Positions 1 through 9,591 of a DNA stretch of 64,000 bases are shown piece after piece. Below the pieces are notes generated by a model. The model saw only the letters and a list, made by a program, of their open reading frames with translations. It did no database searches and was not told the DNA's origin. A program made the translations under genes and the position numbers. Position 1 is the stretch's first letter, and every line of letters begins with the position of its first letter. Source of the stretch: Ignavibacteriales bacterium (GTDB lineage Bacteria > Bacteroidota > Ignavibacteria > Ignavibacteriales > Ignavibacteriaceae); the NCBI GenBank assembly GCA_016707285.1, contig JADJIA010000001.1, positions 372,001 through 436,000 on the forward strand, given 5' to 3'.

Positions 1-118
1 TATAAAAGTGTTATGAAATCAATTTCTAAATGATTAAATGAGCATTTTTCTGAAAAGCAACTTCATGTAGTGCGACACATAGAAACTATGTAAGCAGTTA
101 CTCAGTTCCCGTCAAAAT

Positions 119-156
119 ATTACTGCATTACTGAATTATTGGATTACTGCATTACC
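119..156. repeat. Octamer tandem repeat, ATTACTGC subfamily
   Basis: Four consecutive 8-bp units (ATTACTGC, ATTACTGA, ATTATTGG, ATTACTGC) are followed by a partial unit. The array overlaps the stop codon (152-154) of the minus-strand CHAT gene. The same octamers recur at 60486-60522. The 118 bases before the array hold no gene that I can recognise. Confidence 0.8.
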
Positions 157-2974
157 TGTAGTCCCCCACCATAATAAATGGAGCCCAATAATATGGGAAG
201 CCATATTTGGGATTTTTGATGAGTTTTAGTTTGGCTTTTTGCAGTGCTTCACTTTTTGGCATCGTTTTAAGGTTTGTATAAAACTCTGTCATGAGGATCG
301 AAGTTGCATCATCCTGAACCTGCCATAAAGAAGCTACAACGGTTTGCACACCAATCTTCAGGAATGCGTTTGCCGGGGAAACAAGCCACCCTTTTGCAAA
401 TTCTTCACTTATTGCAGTTTTACACGCCGAGAGTGTAACAAGTTTATAATTCCTGAGATTTGTTAAACCCCACACTTCGCTGATCGTCAACTGACCATCA
501 GACAAAGGATCCTGCCCCGTTCCCTTCATTGCCATGGTAAGAAATGATTTTGTGATCTCACCATAATTCATTGTGCCGTGAGTAGCAAAATGTAAAGCGT
601 TAAATTGTCCTTTTGTTAATGAACGGATTTTCTCTTCTGTGGCATCAGCTTTTGAATAGATTTCAGCATCAGTAAAAAGAGCTTTAAGCCCGTTAACTTC
701 TTTTTCTGCATCGGGCAAAGAAAGATCTGCATTGGCAAAGGCAATCAGTTTAAGCGGAACCGCCTCTTTGTTCATATTCTGTGAAAAAACTTTAAAGGAT
801 GTAACATAAAAGAGAAGATAATCTTCAAGTAGAAACTTTACATCCTGATTTGGCTGCGACGAAATCAATGTCTCGAACGGGAGATAATAAAGCTTTCCAA
901 ACGGTACGATACACAGTTTTTTCTTGTCTTTTATGATCGATTTAACGGGTTGCACAAGCAACTGATATAACTCGGCAGCCATTTTGCGTTGAGGAGCAAG
1001 ATACATTTCATCTTCCATCGACATGTTGGCATCTTTTGGAGTATATGATGCAACATTGATTTCCCCGATCTCTTTGGCGGGATATGAGTCCTTCAACATT
1101 GAATAAAACTCTACCAATTTCTGTTCAATCTCTGTTTTTGAGATTTTCATTACAACAGCACCCACAGTATCGCTTGTGGCACCAAAAATATAGAGGTTGT
1201 TATCCCCCATCAGATATGCAAGCACTGCAACATCCTCGGGAATAAACTCCTGCCACTCGATAAAACTAACGGGATTTATATTGTCCTTAAAATAATCATC
1301 AAGTCCGGGATTGGTTTGAACAGTATTCATTATAAATTCGACATAACTGTTCTCCGCCACCTCAAGACTTGCGGAAAGACTTGCAATTTTTTCAGTGTTT
1401 TGCAATTCAGCAGGTTTTGCTTTCTCTTTTTGAAGCTCTTCTTCAAGGCCCGATTTTTTGTTTTTTAACTCTTTTTCCTTTTCGATCGCTTCATTTTGAG
1501 TTTTATCCTCGAACTTGGGAGTAACTCCACCAAACTGCTCCTTCAAACCCTCATTATAACTCATATCGAGATAATAAAGCGCACTGTCCAACTGTCCTTT
1601 TTGTATGAAAGCATTAATTATTGCTTCATAAATTTTAACTTTCATATCCCCGCTTGAGAACATCTTTGCAGCTTTATCACCACCAACCAGTTTTCCTCTT
1701 ATGTCGGAGAGAACATTAACAGCCTTTTTAAGATAAGTAAGGGATGAATCTGTTTTCGACTCGGATTGGAAATTAAGAGCTTTGTAATAATATGAGTGAT
1801 ACACAAGTTTATTGGTTCCCAGTTCTTCGGCAACGGTTATCGACTGATCCAGATATTTGTTTGAAACGGGGATATTATTATTTATATAGTTCAGTCTGCC
1901 AAGCACAAGCGAACTATAGAGGATATCATTTCTGTCTTTCAGTTCAGAGCTAAGATCATAAGCCATTTTAGCCCACTTTTCTGACTCTGCATATTTTTTT
2001 GTGTCGATGTAGATGGAAGCCAGGAGCCCGTAAGGAGTTGGCAGATGAGTTTTGGCTCCGATCTTCCTTGCGTGTTCAATTGCGGTGAGTAAAACTTTTT
2101 CAGCTTCGTCATAATTTTTCAATTCATAATTTATCTCACCGATATTTGTTAATACCGTGGCGCGGAAATCTCCAAAATATTTCACCGAATCAAGAATTGC
2201 AAGAGCTTTCTGGAAGAATGGTAAAGATGAATGATAGTCACCCTGCCAAAAATATACTGTGCCCATATTATTCAGAGGGGTTGCTCTGTAATAATCATTT
2301 TTCAAAGCTGTATAAATACTATCTGCTCTGCTGTAGTTATCCACTGATTTTTGATATTCACCCATTACATTATAAACATTCCCATATGAGATGTAAATAC
2401 TTGCAAGTGCCCAAGGGTTGTTTTGGGTGCTGTAATAGCTGTATGCGGTATCAAAAATAGCCATTGCTTTTTTGTATTCACCGAGTACTCTGTAGAGATC
2501 ACCTTTGTAGAGATAAACATCGCCAAGGAGAGTATTGTTGTTCATTTCCCGGGCAACTGTTTCGGATTTGGAATAAAAACTCATGGCTTTATCGAAGTCA
2601 CCACCCGAAATCGAGGCTGACCCGAGACTGATATAAAGATTTCCAATTTCCGACTTTTCCTGCATTTTCTCATAAATTGTTAAAGCAGAGTCAAGATATT
2701 TTATGGAAGTGCCTGATTCTCCTTTTTCCGAATAAAGCAGACCAAGTTGTTTGTAACAATATGCAATAGGTGAATTGTTTGCTATTTCTTTTGCAAGCGA
2801 AAGAGCCGAATTAAATACCGTGAGTGCAGTATCAAAATTATTCCTGAATCCATATTGAATCTGACCAAGATTAATCATACAATAGATGGCATCCATCTTG
2901 TCATTCACGAGCATATTCAGTTCAAAACTTTTTTTGAGCGCTTCCTGAGCGTTAGCTGCGTCATTAAATTCCAT
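152..2974 (-). CDS. TPR-CHAT protein, C-terminal part (frameshifted from the upstream reading frame)
   Basis: This open frame encodes TPR repeats (about residues 1-430), a Lys/Glu-rich coiled-coil-like stretch (about 490-530) and a C-terminal CHAT domain, a caspase-like fold. The CHAT catalytic pair is visible: His799 in HFATHG and Cys851 in LSACKT. The protein ends in the family-typical FPYYWAPFIMVG. The Met at 2974 is probably not a real start, because in-frame TPR sequence continues upstream to about 3094, where it joins the frame of the 2917-5772 gene. Restoring one A in the A5 run (T5 at 3089-3093 on the plus strand) gives a single protein of about 1873 aa with a signal peptide, with the pair at about His1732 and Cys1784. 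CHAT proteins are known or predicted peptidases; the substrate here is unknown. Confidence 0.8.
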   Translation of the reverse strand: MEFNDAANAQEALKKSFELNMLVNDKMDAIYCMINLGQIQYGFRNNFDTALTVFNSALSLAKEIANNSPIAYCYKQLGLLYSEKGESGTSIKYLDSALTIYEKMQEKSEIGNLYISLGSASISGGDFDKAMSFYSKSETVAREMNNNTLLGDVYLYKGDLYRVLGEYKKAMAIFDTAYSYYSTQNNPWALASIYISYGNVYNVMGEYQKSVDNYSRADSIYTALKNDYYRATPLNNMGTVYFWQGDYHSSLPFFQKALAILDSVKYFGDFRATVLTNIGEINYELKNYDEAEKVLLTAIEHARKIGAKTHLPTPYGLLASIYIDTKKYAESEKWAKMAYDLSSELKDRNDILYSSLVLGRLNYINNNIPVSNKYLDQSITVAEELGTNKLVYHSYYYKALNFQSESKTDSSLTYLKKAVNVLSDIRGKLVGGDKAAKMFSSGDMKVKIYEAIINAFIQKGQLDSALYYLDMSYNEGLKEQFGGVTPKFEDKTQNEAIEKEKELKNKKSGLEEELQKEKAKPAELQNTEKIASLSASLEVAENSYVEFIMNTVQTNPGLDDYFKDNINPVSFIEWQEFIPEDVAVLAYLMGDNNLYIFGATSDTVGAVVMKISKTEIEQKLVEFYSMLKDSYPAKEIGEINVASYTPKDANMSMEDEMYLAPQRKMAAELYQLLVQPVKSIIKDKKKLCIVPFGKLYYLPFETLISSQPNQDVKFLLEDYLLFYVTSFKVFSQNMNKEAVPLKLIAFANADLSLPDAEKEVNGLKALFTDAEIYSKADATEEKIRSLTKGQFNALHFATHGTMNYGEITKSFLTMAMKGTGQDPLSDGQLTISEVWGLTNLRNYKLVTLSACKTAISEEFAKGWLVSPANAFLKIGVQTVVASLWQVQDDATSILMTEFYTNLKTMPKSEALQKAKLKLIKNPKYGFPYYWAPFIMVGDYR

Positions 2975-5772
2975 GTATGCAAGCCCCTGTTCAAAATAGT
3001 TCTCGGCAATTGCATATTTGTCGTTGGCTTTTTCTTTAACTGCAAGACTTTTTTTAAAGTAGTCGAATGTCTTCTCAAAATCTTTAAGTTTTTGTACATC
3101 GCACCGATGTTGTCGTAAACGCTCGCCATGCCGACATCATTTTTTGCCGTCTGATATAATTCAACAGCTTTGGTGAAATATTCCATTGCTTTTTCAGGAT
3201 TTCCCTGTTTGCTGTAAAGACTGCCCACTTTATCGTAGGAAAACGCCTGATCCGAGAGGTTGCCCGTCTTTTTTCTATACTCAATGGCTTTATTGTGAGC
3301 AGCGATAGCATCCTCAAATTTTCCCAGATTCCACAATGCCTGACCGATATTTGAATAACACAAACCGGCATTGTCGTAATCATCCATCGCAATATAGATA
3401 TCGTAACTTCGCTGGTAATAATCCATCGCCTGAATGTAATCACCCAGTTCAAAAAGTGAATAGGCTTTGTCGAACAGCCCGCTTGCCTCTTTAGTTTTGT
3501 TTCCCGTTAATTTACTTAATTCATAAACTTTGTCATAGATATCGAGTGATTTTTTATGGTTCCCCATTTTTGAATAAACATCTGCAATGTTGCCAAGAAC
3601 TGTGAGTTTGTCACCGGAGGCTGATGTACTTTTTGATGAGTCATATGAAGCAAGAGCCAATTCATAAAATTCCACCGATTCAGCGTATTTATCCAAACCG
3701 GCGAGAGAATAAGCCTTCCCCCAGTATGAACCGCCCAACCTCTCCCAAAGCCAGTCGCTTGGTTCCTTCTTAACTATGAAGTTTCGAATAGCGAGACTGC
3801 TGTCGTAATAATTGATCGACTTCTGGAATTCGCCGAGATCCGAATATAAAATACCGAGATTATGCTGATTTGTAGCCATATATGAGCTGTCATCAACCAC
3901 ATGGGCATACAAAAGGCTTTTCAAATAAGCACTTTCAGCACCGGGTAGATCTCCGGCAGCTTTTAGATACAATCCACGAGAGAGATATGCCCTTTTAATT
4001 TTATCATTATCTTTCATCCATTCTGCAAAAAGTACAGCAGCCAGAGAATATTTATCGGCTTTATCCATTGAATCAAGAGGATAGAGCTCATCAGTGGAAT
4101 CTGAAAATTTGCCAACGATGTCATATTGTACGATGGAGGCACTGTCTGTTTCAAATATTTTCCGAAAGTCCGCATTGCCGTTGGCTTTTAAGACCTGCCG
4201 CGAAATTTTTGTTTGTCCACCTATTGCATCGGAATAGATCCAGGAGAAATATGACTCCACAAATTTGAAAGTCAATCCAAGATATTTTGCAGGAAAATCT
4301 TTTACGAACATGAGAAAGTGTTTACTTGTCTCGAGTGTCGATAATTTTATTGCTTCGGCAATGGATTTGCCCTTGAATTCACCGGTTTCAGCCACACCGC
4401 CATATTCGGGATCATCACGAACGAGATCATCGATAAAGGAATGGAGCGGCACAAATTCATTCAACATCACCGACAACAGTTTTTCCTCAACTGCGATATC
4501 AGAAATGTAATTCAGCACATTAAAAGAATAGAGAGCACTGTTTTGGTTATCACGGAAAATAATTTCGAGCCTGGCAACTTCAGCCAAATCAGAGGTATAA
4601 CCCTGTTTTTTTGCTACAGGAATGTAGGCATGATCAACAATAAAAACTCTTTTCTGTGGATTTATACCATTAAACAGTTTTATCCCGACTTTTGAATTAT
4701 AGCTTCCAACTTCGAGCACTTTTCCCTTCCCAAGAGAAAAGACATCATGTTCTTCAAGTTCAGGATAAACACAGGCCCAAACATCAAATGCAGAACCTGC
4801 GATCACATTATCATACTTACCCCCGGTTACCGTGGCTGTCAGTGAATCAGATGAAACATATTGGATGTCGGTAAAATAAAATACTTTGGTGGTTTGTTCA
4901 GGTGATTCCACTTTCCAAAAATTAACATATTCGTCATTTTTTAGATGTCTGAGAACTTGTTCGAAATTGCTAAACAAAGCCATTGTATTTGAAACAGAAG
5001 TGTCACTTCCGGTTGTTTTTGCAATTTTTAAACTCTCCAGATAATATTCTTTCGCTATGGCAATTTTGCCGGTATAAGTGTAAAAATCTGCTATACCACG
5101 GTTTAAATAAGTCAATTTGCTTTTGTCTGTTGTCGATTTAGTTTCTGCTTCCCAGGCAGAAATTGCCTTTTCAGTTTTTAGTAACATCTCATCAATTGTT
5201 ACCAGTTTTTCTTGAAATTTGGTGATATAGGTCTGTTGCCCTTCTTTTGTGAAGTAGTCAACTGCATCCTTTGTTACTTCGCGAGTCTTAAAACCTAACA
5301 GATATTCTTCGTAGTAGTAGATCAGATTATCGGTGTAGGTATCAACATATTTATACAATTTATATTTTTGAGCGGTGTTTTTTGCTTTAGTAAAGTAATC
5401 GAGAGCAAGATCAAATTTTTTCATGTTGTTGTAGGCAACAGCAATATTATTGGTAGCGATAACCAGATTTTCATAATCTTTTACAGTCTCATAGGCTCCA
5501 AGAATTGAATGCCAGATGTTAATTGCCACATTATATTTTGCCGAATCGAAAGCATTAAATGCCCTGTTAAAAAGCGCACTAAGGGAGTCATTTTCATTTT
5601 TTGTCCCACTTTTTACAATAAATCCCTTGTCGGGCAAGGTAGTGGAAATTCCCGAATTTTTGATAGTGGAATTTTTGTCTGCAATTGATTTATTGTCAAC
5701 AATTTTATTTGTTGCAACTACAGTTATTAACAAAAAGAGAAAAATGAGTAAAGCTTTGTTCTTCATCGGCAA
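2917..5772 (-). CDS. Exported TPR protein, N-terminal part of the large TPR-CHAT protein
   Basis: The start encodes a hydrophobic signal sequence (about residues 4-21, ALLIFLFLLITVV), so the product is probably exported. Residues 60-270 carry TPR-like helices, about 295-400 is a beta-rich segment, and about 560-893 are classical TPRs. After residue about 893 the frame degenerates into a basic tail with no TPR character. The minus-one frame instead continues as a normal TPR into the downstream CHAT ORF. The likeliest explanation is one missing A in an A run, though a real pseudogene or slippage cannot be excluded. The gene begins 6 bp after the stop of the other TPR-CHAT gene, so the two form an operon. 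Confidence 0.8.
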   Translation of the reverse strand: MPMKNKALLIFLFLLITVVATNKIVDNKSIADKNSTIKNSGISTTLPDKGFIVKSGTKNENDSLSALFNRAFNAFDSAKYNVAINIWHSILGAYETVKDYENLVIATNNIAVAYNNMKKFDLALDYFTKAKNTAQKYKLYKYVDTYTDNLIYYYEEYLLGFKTREVTKDAVDYFTKEGQQTYITKFQEKLVTIDEMLLKTEKAISAWEAETKSTTDKSKLTYLNRGIADFYTYTGKIAIAKEYYLESLKIAKTTGSDTSVSNTMALFSNFEQVLRHLKNDEYVNFWKVESPEQTTKVFYFTDIQYVSSDSLTATVTGGKYDNVIAGSAFDVWACVYPELEEHDVFSLGKGKVLEVGSYNSKVGIKLFNGINPQKRVFIVDHAYIPVAKKQGYTSDLAEVARLEIIFRDNQNSALYSFNVLNYISDIAVEEKLLSVMLNEFVPLHSFIDDLVRDDPEYGGVAETGEFKGKSIAEAIKLSTLETSKHFLMFVKDFPAKYLGLTFKFVESYFSWIYSDAIGGQTKISRQVLKANGNADFRKIFETDSASIVQYDIVGKFSDSTDELYPLDSMDKADKYSLAAVLFAEWMKDNDKIKRAYLSRGLYLKAAGDLPGAESAYLKSLLYAHVVDDSSYMATNQHNLGILYSDLGEFQKSINYYDSSLAIRNFIVKKEPSDWLWERLGGSYWGKAYSLAGLDKYAESVEFYELALASYDSSKSTSASGDKLTVLGNIADVYSKMGNHKKSLDIYDKVYELSKLTGNKTKEASGLFDKAYSLFELGDYIQAMDYYQRSYDIYIAMDDYDNAGLCYSNIGQALWNLGKFEDAIAAHNKAIEYRKKTGNLSDQAFSYDKVGSLYSKQGNPEKAMEYFTKAVELYQTAKNDVGMASVYDNIGAMYKNLKILRRHSTTLKKVLQLKKKPTTNMQLPRTILNRGLHTWNLMTQLTLRKRSKKVLN

Positions 5773-5778
5773 TCCTGT

Positions 5779-8226
5779 TTATTTACCTGGTGAACCAATA
5801 AGGATGAAAGGAGCCCAATAAAACGGGTGGCTCCAATCTCTATTTGTCGAATCGTTTAATACACTTATTTGGGCATCCCTCATCGAAAAAAGAAGAGGAC
5901 GCTTTTCATCGCGATATTTTTCGTAAAAATGTTCCATCATGTAACCGGTGGACCTGTCATCAACTGTCCATAGTGTTCCCATTACATTAGCGGCTCCTGC
6001 ATACAATAATGCTCTTGTAAGTCCTGTGAGATCATCTGTTGTCAGATACTTTTGACCACCAAAAGCACCAACTCTACCGGAAAGACATGCACTTAATACT
6101 ACGAGATTTGAATTTAGTTTCATCTTAAATATCTCAGAGGCTCTGAGGTATCCGTCGTCACTTTCTGTTTTTGTCATCAAAAGGTGACTTTTTAATGCAT
6201 CTTCCTCGTAAATTCCGTGTGTAGCAAAGTGTAAAATATCATATTTCTCCGCTTCCTGCTTTATCCGGGTTTCGGTTGCCACTTCATTTATTAATAGCAG
6301 AGTTTTACTTTTTTCGAAGTGTCGGGTTATTTCATTGGCTTCCTTTTCCGCAAACGGGAGAGGATCAAACTTTTTACTTGGATAAATTGGATTTCCAACT
6401 ATTAAAATCGACCCATCATCCTCACCTCCGGCTTTTAACAAAAATGGAAGTGAAGAGGCTGAAGGCAGAGTTAAAATTTCCTTCTCTTCGATCCAATAAG
6501 TCGGTCGTGCAATATGATGCTTTTTCGACATATCCAAATTTTGAAATGAAGATACCAACGCTGCAAATGGCATTTCGTGCAAAAATCCATGAGGGATTAT
6601 TATTACCCGTTCAAATTTTTGCAATTCCTTATCCTGCTTATCACCTAATATGGTTTTATAAAGTTGAAACAGAGCAAGTTGTAAACTTCTGTCGGCATCC
6701 GATTCATACCACATCCGGGCAAGTTTAGCACTGTCGAGAGTATCATCATTTCGGTTTAAAATTTTCTGAAGTTCAATAAATGCTCCCCTTTTGTTGGGGA
6801 AAAGATTGATATCGGTTAATATTTTTGTGACAAGTGAGTCGATAGTTCTTGGACTCTGTTTCGATTGAACAACCGAGATTGAGTTATTTGTAACCAGAAA
6901 AGTATAAAAAGCATTTCTGCCGATAAAAAACTCTACAACTGCCGTTTTGTCATCAACTAATTTCTGAAAATCTTTAAGTTTTACTGGTTGTTCACTCACA
7001 AGAAGATTTAAATCCGGTTGCAGTTCCTCTTTTTCAGAGTAAAGTTTTGAGTATTCATCCATCAATGAAAAAAAACGACCCGATTCTGCATCTTCAAAAT
7101 AGAGCCACAATGAATCTCTGAAAACCGCCTCTATCTCGCTCTTTCTTATCATCACCTTTTTTAGATCATCTGGAAGGTCTTCTTCCACTCCCGATGCCTT
7201 TGTTGAGAGCATATCAACAAATGATCTTGACTTAACCATTTCGGCAAGATCAAACATCGATTCATAATCACCCTCCTCATACAGTTCATTTATCAGCAAT
7301 ACATAATAATATGTAAGATTGTCAAGAAAGACCGCCCGTCCCCTCTCATCTTCAAATTTTGACCTGTATTCTTCTATTATCCCGAGATTATCTCGCAAAA
7401 GTATTATTCCCTTTTTTCTGTAGTCATTTCCCTCTTCAGAAGATGACATCTCAAGATATAGATATCCGAGCCGTAGTGACGCGATAGCCTCCCAGTATTT
7501 GTTCCCGCTCGCCTTGTACGAAGTGATACTCTCCTCTACAAATTTTGCCGCGCTGTCAAGTTTGTTGGCGGTTTGATAAGATATTCCAAGATTAAAAAGA
7601 ATATTTTCTCTTATAACGGTATTGCCTTCCTTCTTTGCCAGATCATTGGCTTTAAGAAGGATGGTAAGTGCATCACTTAATTTTTGTGTATATTCGGGAT
7701 GGTCGGGGTCGGAGACTGCATCGAGCCTGTAGAGTATTCCAAGATTTAACAAAACCGAGAGATACCCTGATTTGTCGCCACTTTTTTCATAATAATCCAG
7801 CACCTCGCCAAAAAGCTTCTCTGCTTCACTAAGTTTTCCTGCATACGCTGCTCTTCTGTCAGATTCCATTAAAGCGATTGCCAAATTATTTTTTATATTG
7901 TACACCTCCAACTCAATTTTTGTGTTATAAGGTGGAGAAAACAACTTTTCAACCATGCCAAGAGATAATTTATAAAAACTGATCGACGCCTCAAGCTCCC
8001 TGTAATTATAATATAAAGTACCGAGCAGTTTTATCGATCTTATTTTGTTATAATCATCTTTTTCGACTTCAGAAACCCGGAATGCCTTGAAGATCAGTTT
8101 TTCCGCTGCTTTATAGTCAGATTTGTTTAAAAGTGCATAAGCCTGATCAACAAATTTCCCCGCATCACCACTTTGAGCGGAAATTATTGATAAAAATAAC
8201 AGGAAGGCAAAGAAAATTTTTTTCAT
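5779..8226 (-). CDS. Exported TPR-CHAT domain protein
   Basis: The 815-aa product has a clear Sec signal peptide (about residues 1-17, ending IISAQ), TPR repeats (about 25-330) and a C-terminal CHAT domain (about 420-815). The catalytic pair is His670 in HFATHG and Cys714 in LSACLSG, and the C-terminus has the family-typical HPFYWAPFILIG. CHAT domains are caspase-like peptidases known from separase-like and gasdermin-cleaving proteins, but most bacterial secreted forms have no known substrate. This is the first gene of the minus-strand operon, divergent from the FecR/CHASE2 operon at 8506 across a 279-bp gap. Confidence 0.88.
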   Translation of the reverse strand: MKKIFFAFLLFLSIISAQSGDAGKFVDQAYALLNKSDYKAAEKLIFKAFRVSEVEKDDYNKIRSIKLLGTLYYNYRELEASISFYKLSLGMVEKLFSPPYNTKIELEVYNIKNNLAIALMESDRRAAYAGKLSEAEKLFGEVLDYYEKSGDKSGYLSVLLNLGILYRLDAVSDPDHPEYTQKLSDALTILLKANDLAKKEGNTVIRENILFNLGISYQTANKLDSAAKFVEESITSYKASGNKYWEAIASLRLGYLYLEMSSSEEGNDYRKKGIILLRDNLGIIEEYRSKFEDERGRAVFLDNLTYYYVLLINELYEEGDYESMFDLAEMVKSRSFVDMLSTKASGVEEDLPDDLKKVMIRKSEIEAVFRDSLWLYFEDAESGRFFSLMDEYSKLYSEKEELQPDLNLLVSEQPVKLKDFQKLVDDKTAVVEFFIGRNAFYTFLVTNNSISVVQSKQSPRTIDSLVTKILTDINLFPNKRGAFIELQKILNRNDDTLDSAKLARMWYESDADRSLQLALFQLYKTILGDKQDKELQKFERVIIIPHGFLHEMPFAALVSSFQNLDMSKKHHIARPTYWIEEKEILTLPSASSLPFLLKAGGEDDGSILIVGNPIYPSKKFDPLPFAEKEANEITRHFEKSKTLLLINEVATETRIKQEAEKYDILHFATHGIYEEDALKSHLLMTKTESDDGYLRASEIFKMKLNSNLVVLSACLSGRVGAFGGQKYLTTDDLTGLTRALLYAGAANVMGTLWTVDDRSTGYMMEHFYEKYRDEKRPLLFSMRDAQISVLNDSTNRDWSHPFYWAPFILIGSPGK

Positions 8227-8281
8227 TGTTATAAAAGATTAATATTTTTTACTAAATTGAATAGTGTAAGATTTGATTTTA

Positions 8282-8341
8282 CCTTAATATGTGATTTGTG
8301 GCAATTTTTTGCGCCCTCACCACTTGAATCACAAATTAAGG
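8282..8341. promoter_or_regulatory. Imperfect inverted repeat between the divergent CHAT and FecR/CHASE2 operons
   Basis: The left arm (8282-8301, beginning CCTTAATATGTGATTT) matches the reverse complement of the right arm (8320-8341, ending ATCACAAATTAAGG) with a one-base mismatch and a 2-3 base bulge, around an 18-base loop. Its position in the only shared regulatory region suggests an operator or RNA hairpin. No regulator binding site is recognised by name. Confidence 0.45.
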
Positions 8342-8358
8342 CAGGATTTTAACTTAAG

Positions 8359-8380
8359 TTGTCATCAGAGATTCTGACAA
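8359..8380. promoter_or_regulatory. Short inverted repeat TTGTCA-N10-TGACAA
   Basis: Perfect 6-bp arms are separated by 10 bases, 18 bp beyond the larger inverted repeat and 126 bp upstream of the start at 8506. Its spacing resembles a dimeric repressor or activator site. The function is inferred from position only. Confidence 0.35.
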
Positions 8381-8505
8381 TTTCTTTACTCGTAGTTAAA
8401 GTAATTTAGGATTTAATTTAATAAACTTTATTTATATTTCAAATTCTTTTACATCTCGACGAGCAAAAAGTTTCCCTAAAAGTTTTTTTTATCAACGGAG
8501 GACCC

Positions 8506-9555
8506 ATGAAAAATCGAGTGGCCATAATTATCTTTTCTGTTTTAATCGCATTTTCCGCCTCGGCTCAGAATGTGGATATACAGATTCTTAATCCGCTCCC
8601 AACTATCGATCTTACCCAGTTTATTAATGCAAAAGATCTTTGCGGCGCCCCTGAAGTTTTTCAGGTTAGACTGGACCCAAAAGGGCAACAAGGATTTATT
8701 AAAGCTTTTTTCTCCTGGAGAAAGATTAACCAGACTGCCTACGAAGAAGTTTATAGAATGACTTCAAACAACTTTGCCATTCGGGATTTCTACAGTAATG
8801 AACTGTGTAATTCTGAAATAACTGTAAAAGATGAGAACTCAAACAAAACTCTTATTGAAGAGGCATTAACCAAAGGTGTTCCCGTTGGAAGTTATCAGAT
8901 TAAAGTTGAACTTTATGACGCGAATGGAACCATGCTTGGTTTTGACACAGAAATCCGTGATTTTACAAACCCGACTGCAACACTTTCACTTATTTCACCA
9001 ATTCAATTGATGAGTTATGATGAAGCTTCAGTTCCTGCTTCATGGAATCCGGTTGTTGGAGCTCAAACATACAAAATCAAAGCTGTGAGAGTTACTTCAA
9101 TCCCGGCTTCACTTGAGGCTGCAATTAACGAAGGCACACCATGCATCGATAACCAGGATGTTGGAAATGTGACATCGCTAAATGATATTTCAACCCTCCA
9201 GTCAGCCAATCCATGGAGACCCGGTGATTTTGTGGTTGTTAGAGTTTCTGCCATTATTCCGGGAGCCGGTGCTTTTCAGGAAGTGAACTCAAATATCGTT
9301 CTGTTCCAGATCAGAAACCCAAACGCACCACAATCATCAGGAATTTCACAATTAGTTATGAATTTGTTGGCATTTTTACCACCTGAAATGGTGTCGCCGG
9401 AAATTCAGCAATTTCTTGCTCAGTATGGTGCTTCACTTACCGGCTACCAGGGTGGTGATGGACAAAATCTCAATCTCAATGAACTTCTCAATGTTCTTAA
9501 CATGATCATTGCAAATCCTGAGATTCTTAGCAACATCTATATTCAAACTCAGTAA
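8506..9555 (+). CDS. Secreted protein of unknown function
   Basis: The 349-aa product starts with a Sec signal peptide (about 1-20, ending SASAQ). ATG 8506 follows a good ribosome binding site, GGAGG at 8495. Residues 20-280 are rich in beta strands and look like two Ig/Fn3-like domains, with a conserved-looking cysteine pair in each half. The last about 70 residues are Gln/Asn/Leu-rich helices. I do not recognise the family. It is the first gene of the plus-strand operon with the FecR-domain gene 36 bp downstream, so a role with that protein or with the barrel protein is plausible. Confidence 0.75.
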   Translation: MKNRVAIIIFSVLIAFSASAQNVDIQILNPLPTIDLTQFINAKDLCGAPEVFQVRLDPKGQQGFIKAFFSWRKINQTAYEEVYRMTSNNFAIRDFYSNELCNSEITVKDENSNKTLIEEALTKGVPVGSYQIKVELYDANGTMLGFDTEIRDFTNPTATLSLISPIQLMSYDEASVPASWNPVVGAQTYKIKAVRVTSIPASLEAAINEGTPCIDNQDVGNVTSLNDISTLQSANPWRPGDFVVVRVSAIIPGAGAFQEVNSNIVLFQIRNPNAPQSSGISQLVMNLLAFLPPEMVSPEIQQFLAQYGASLTGYQGGDGQNLNLNELLNVLNMIIANPEILSNIYIQTQ

Positions 9556-9591
9556 CATTGTGTTAAAAAGTAAAATCGGAGTTTTTATAAA

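Noticed and set aside
2146..2620. Plus-strand ORFs of 65-104 aa over the CHAT gene
   Set aside because: They are antisense shadows of TPR repeats, rich in Cys and His without any motif.
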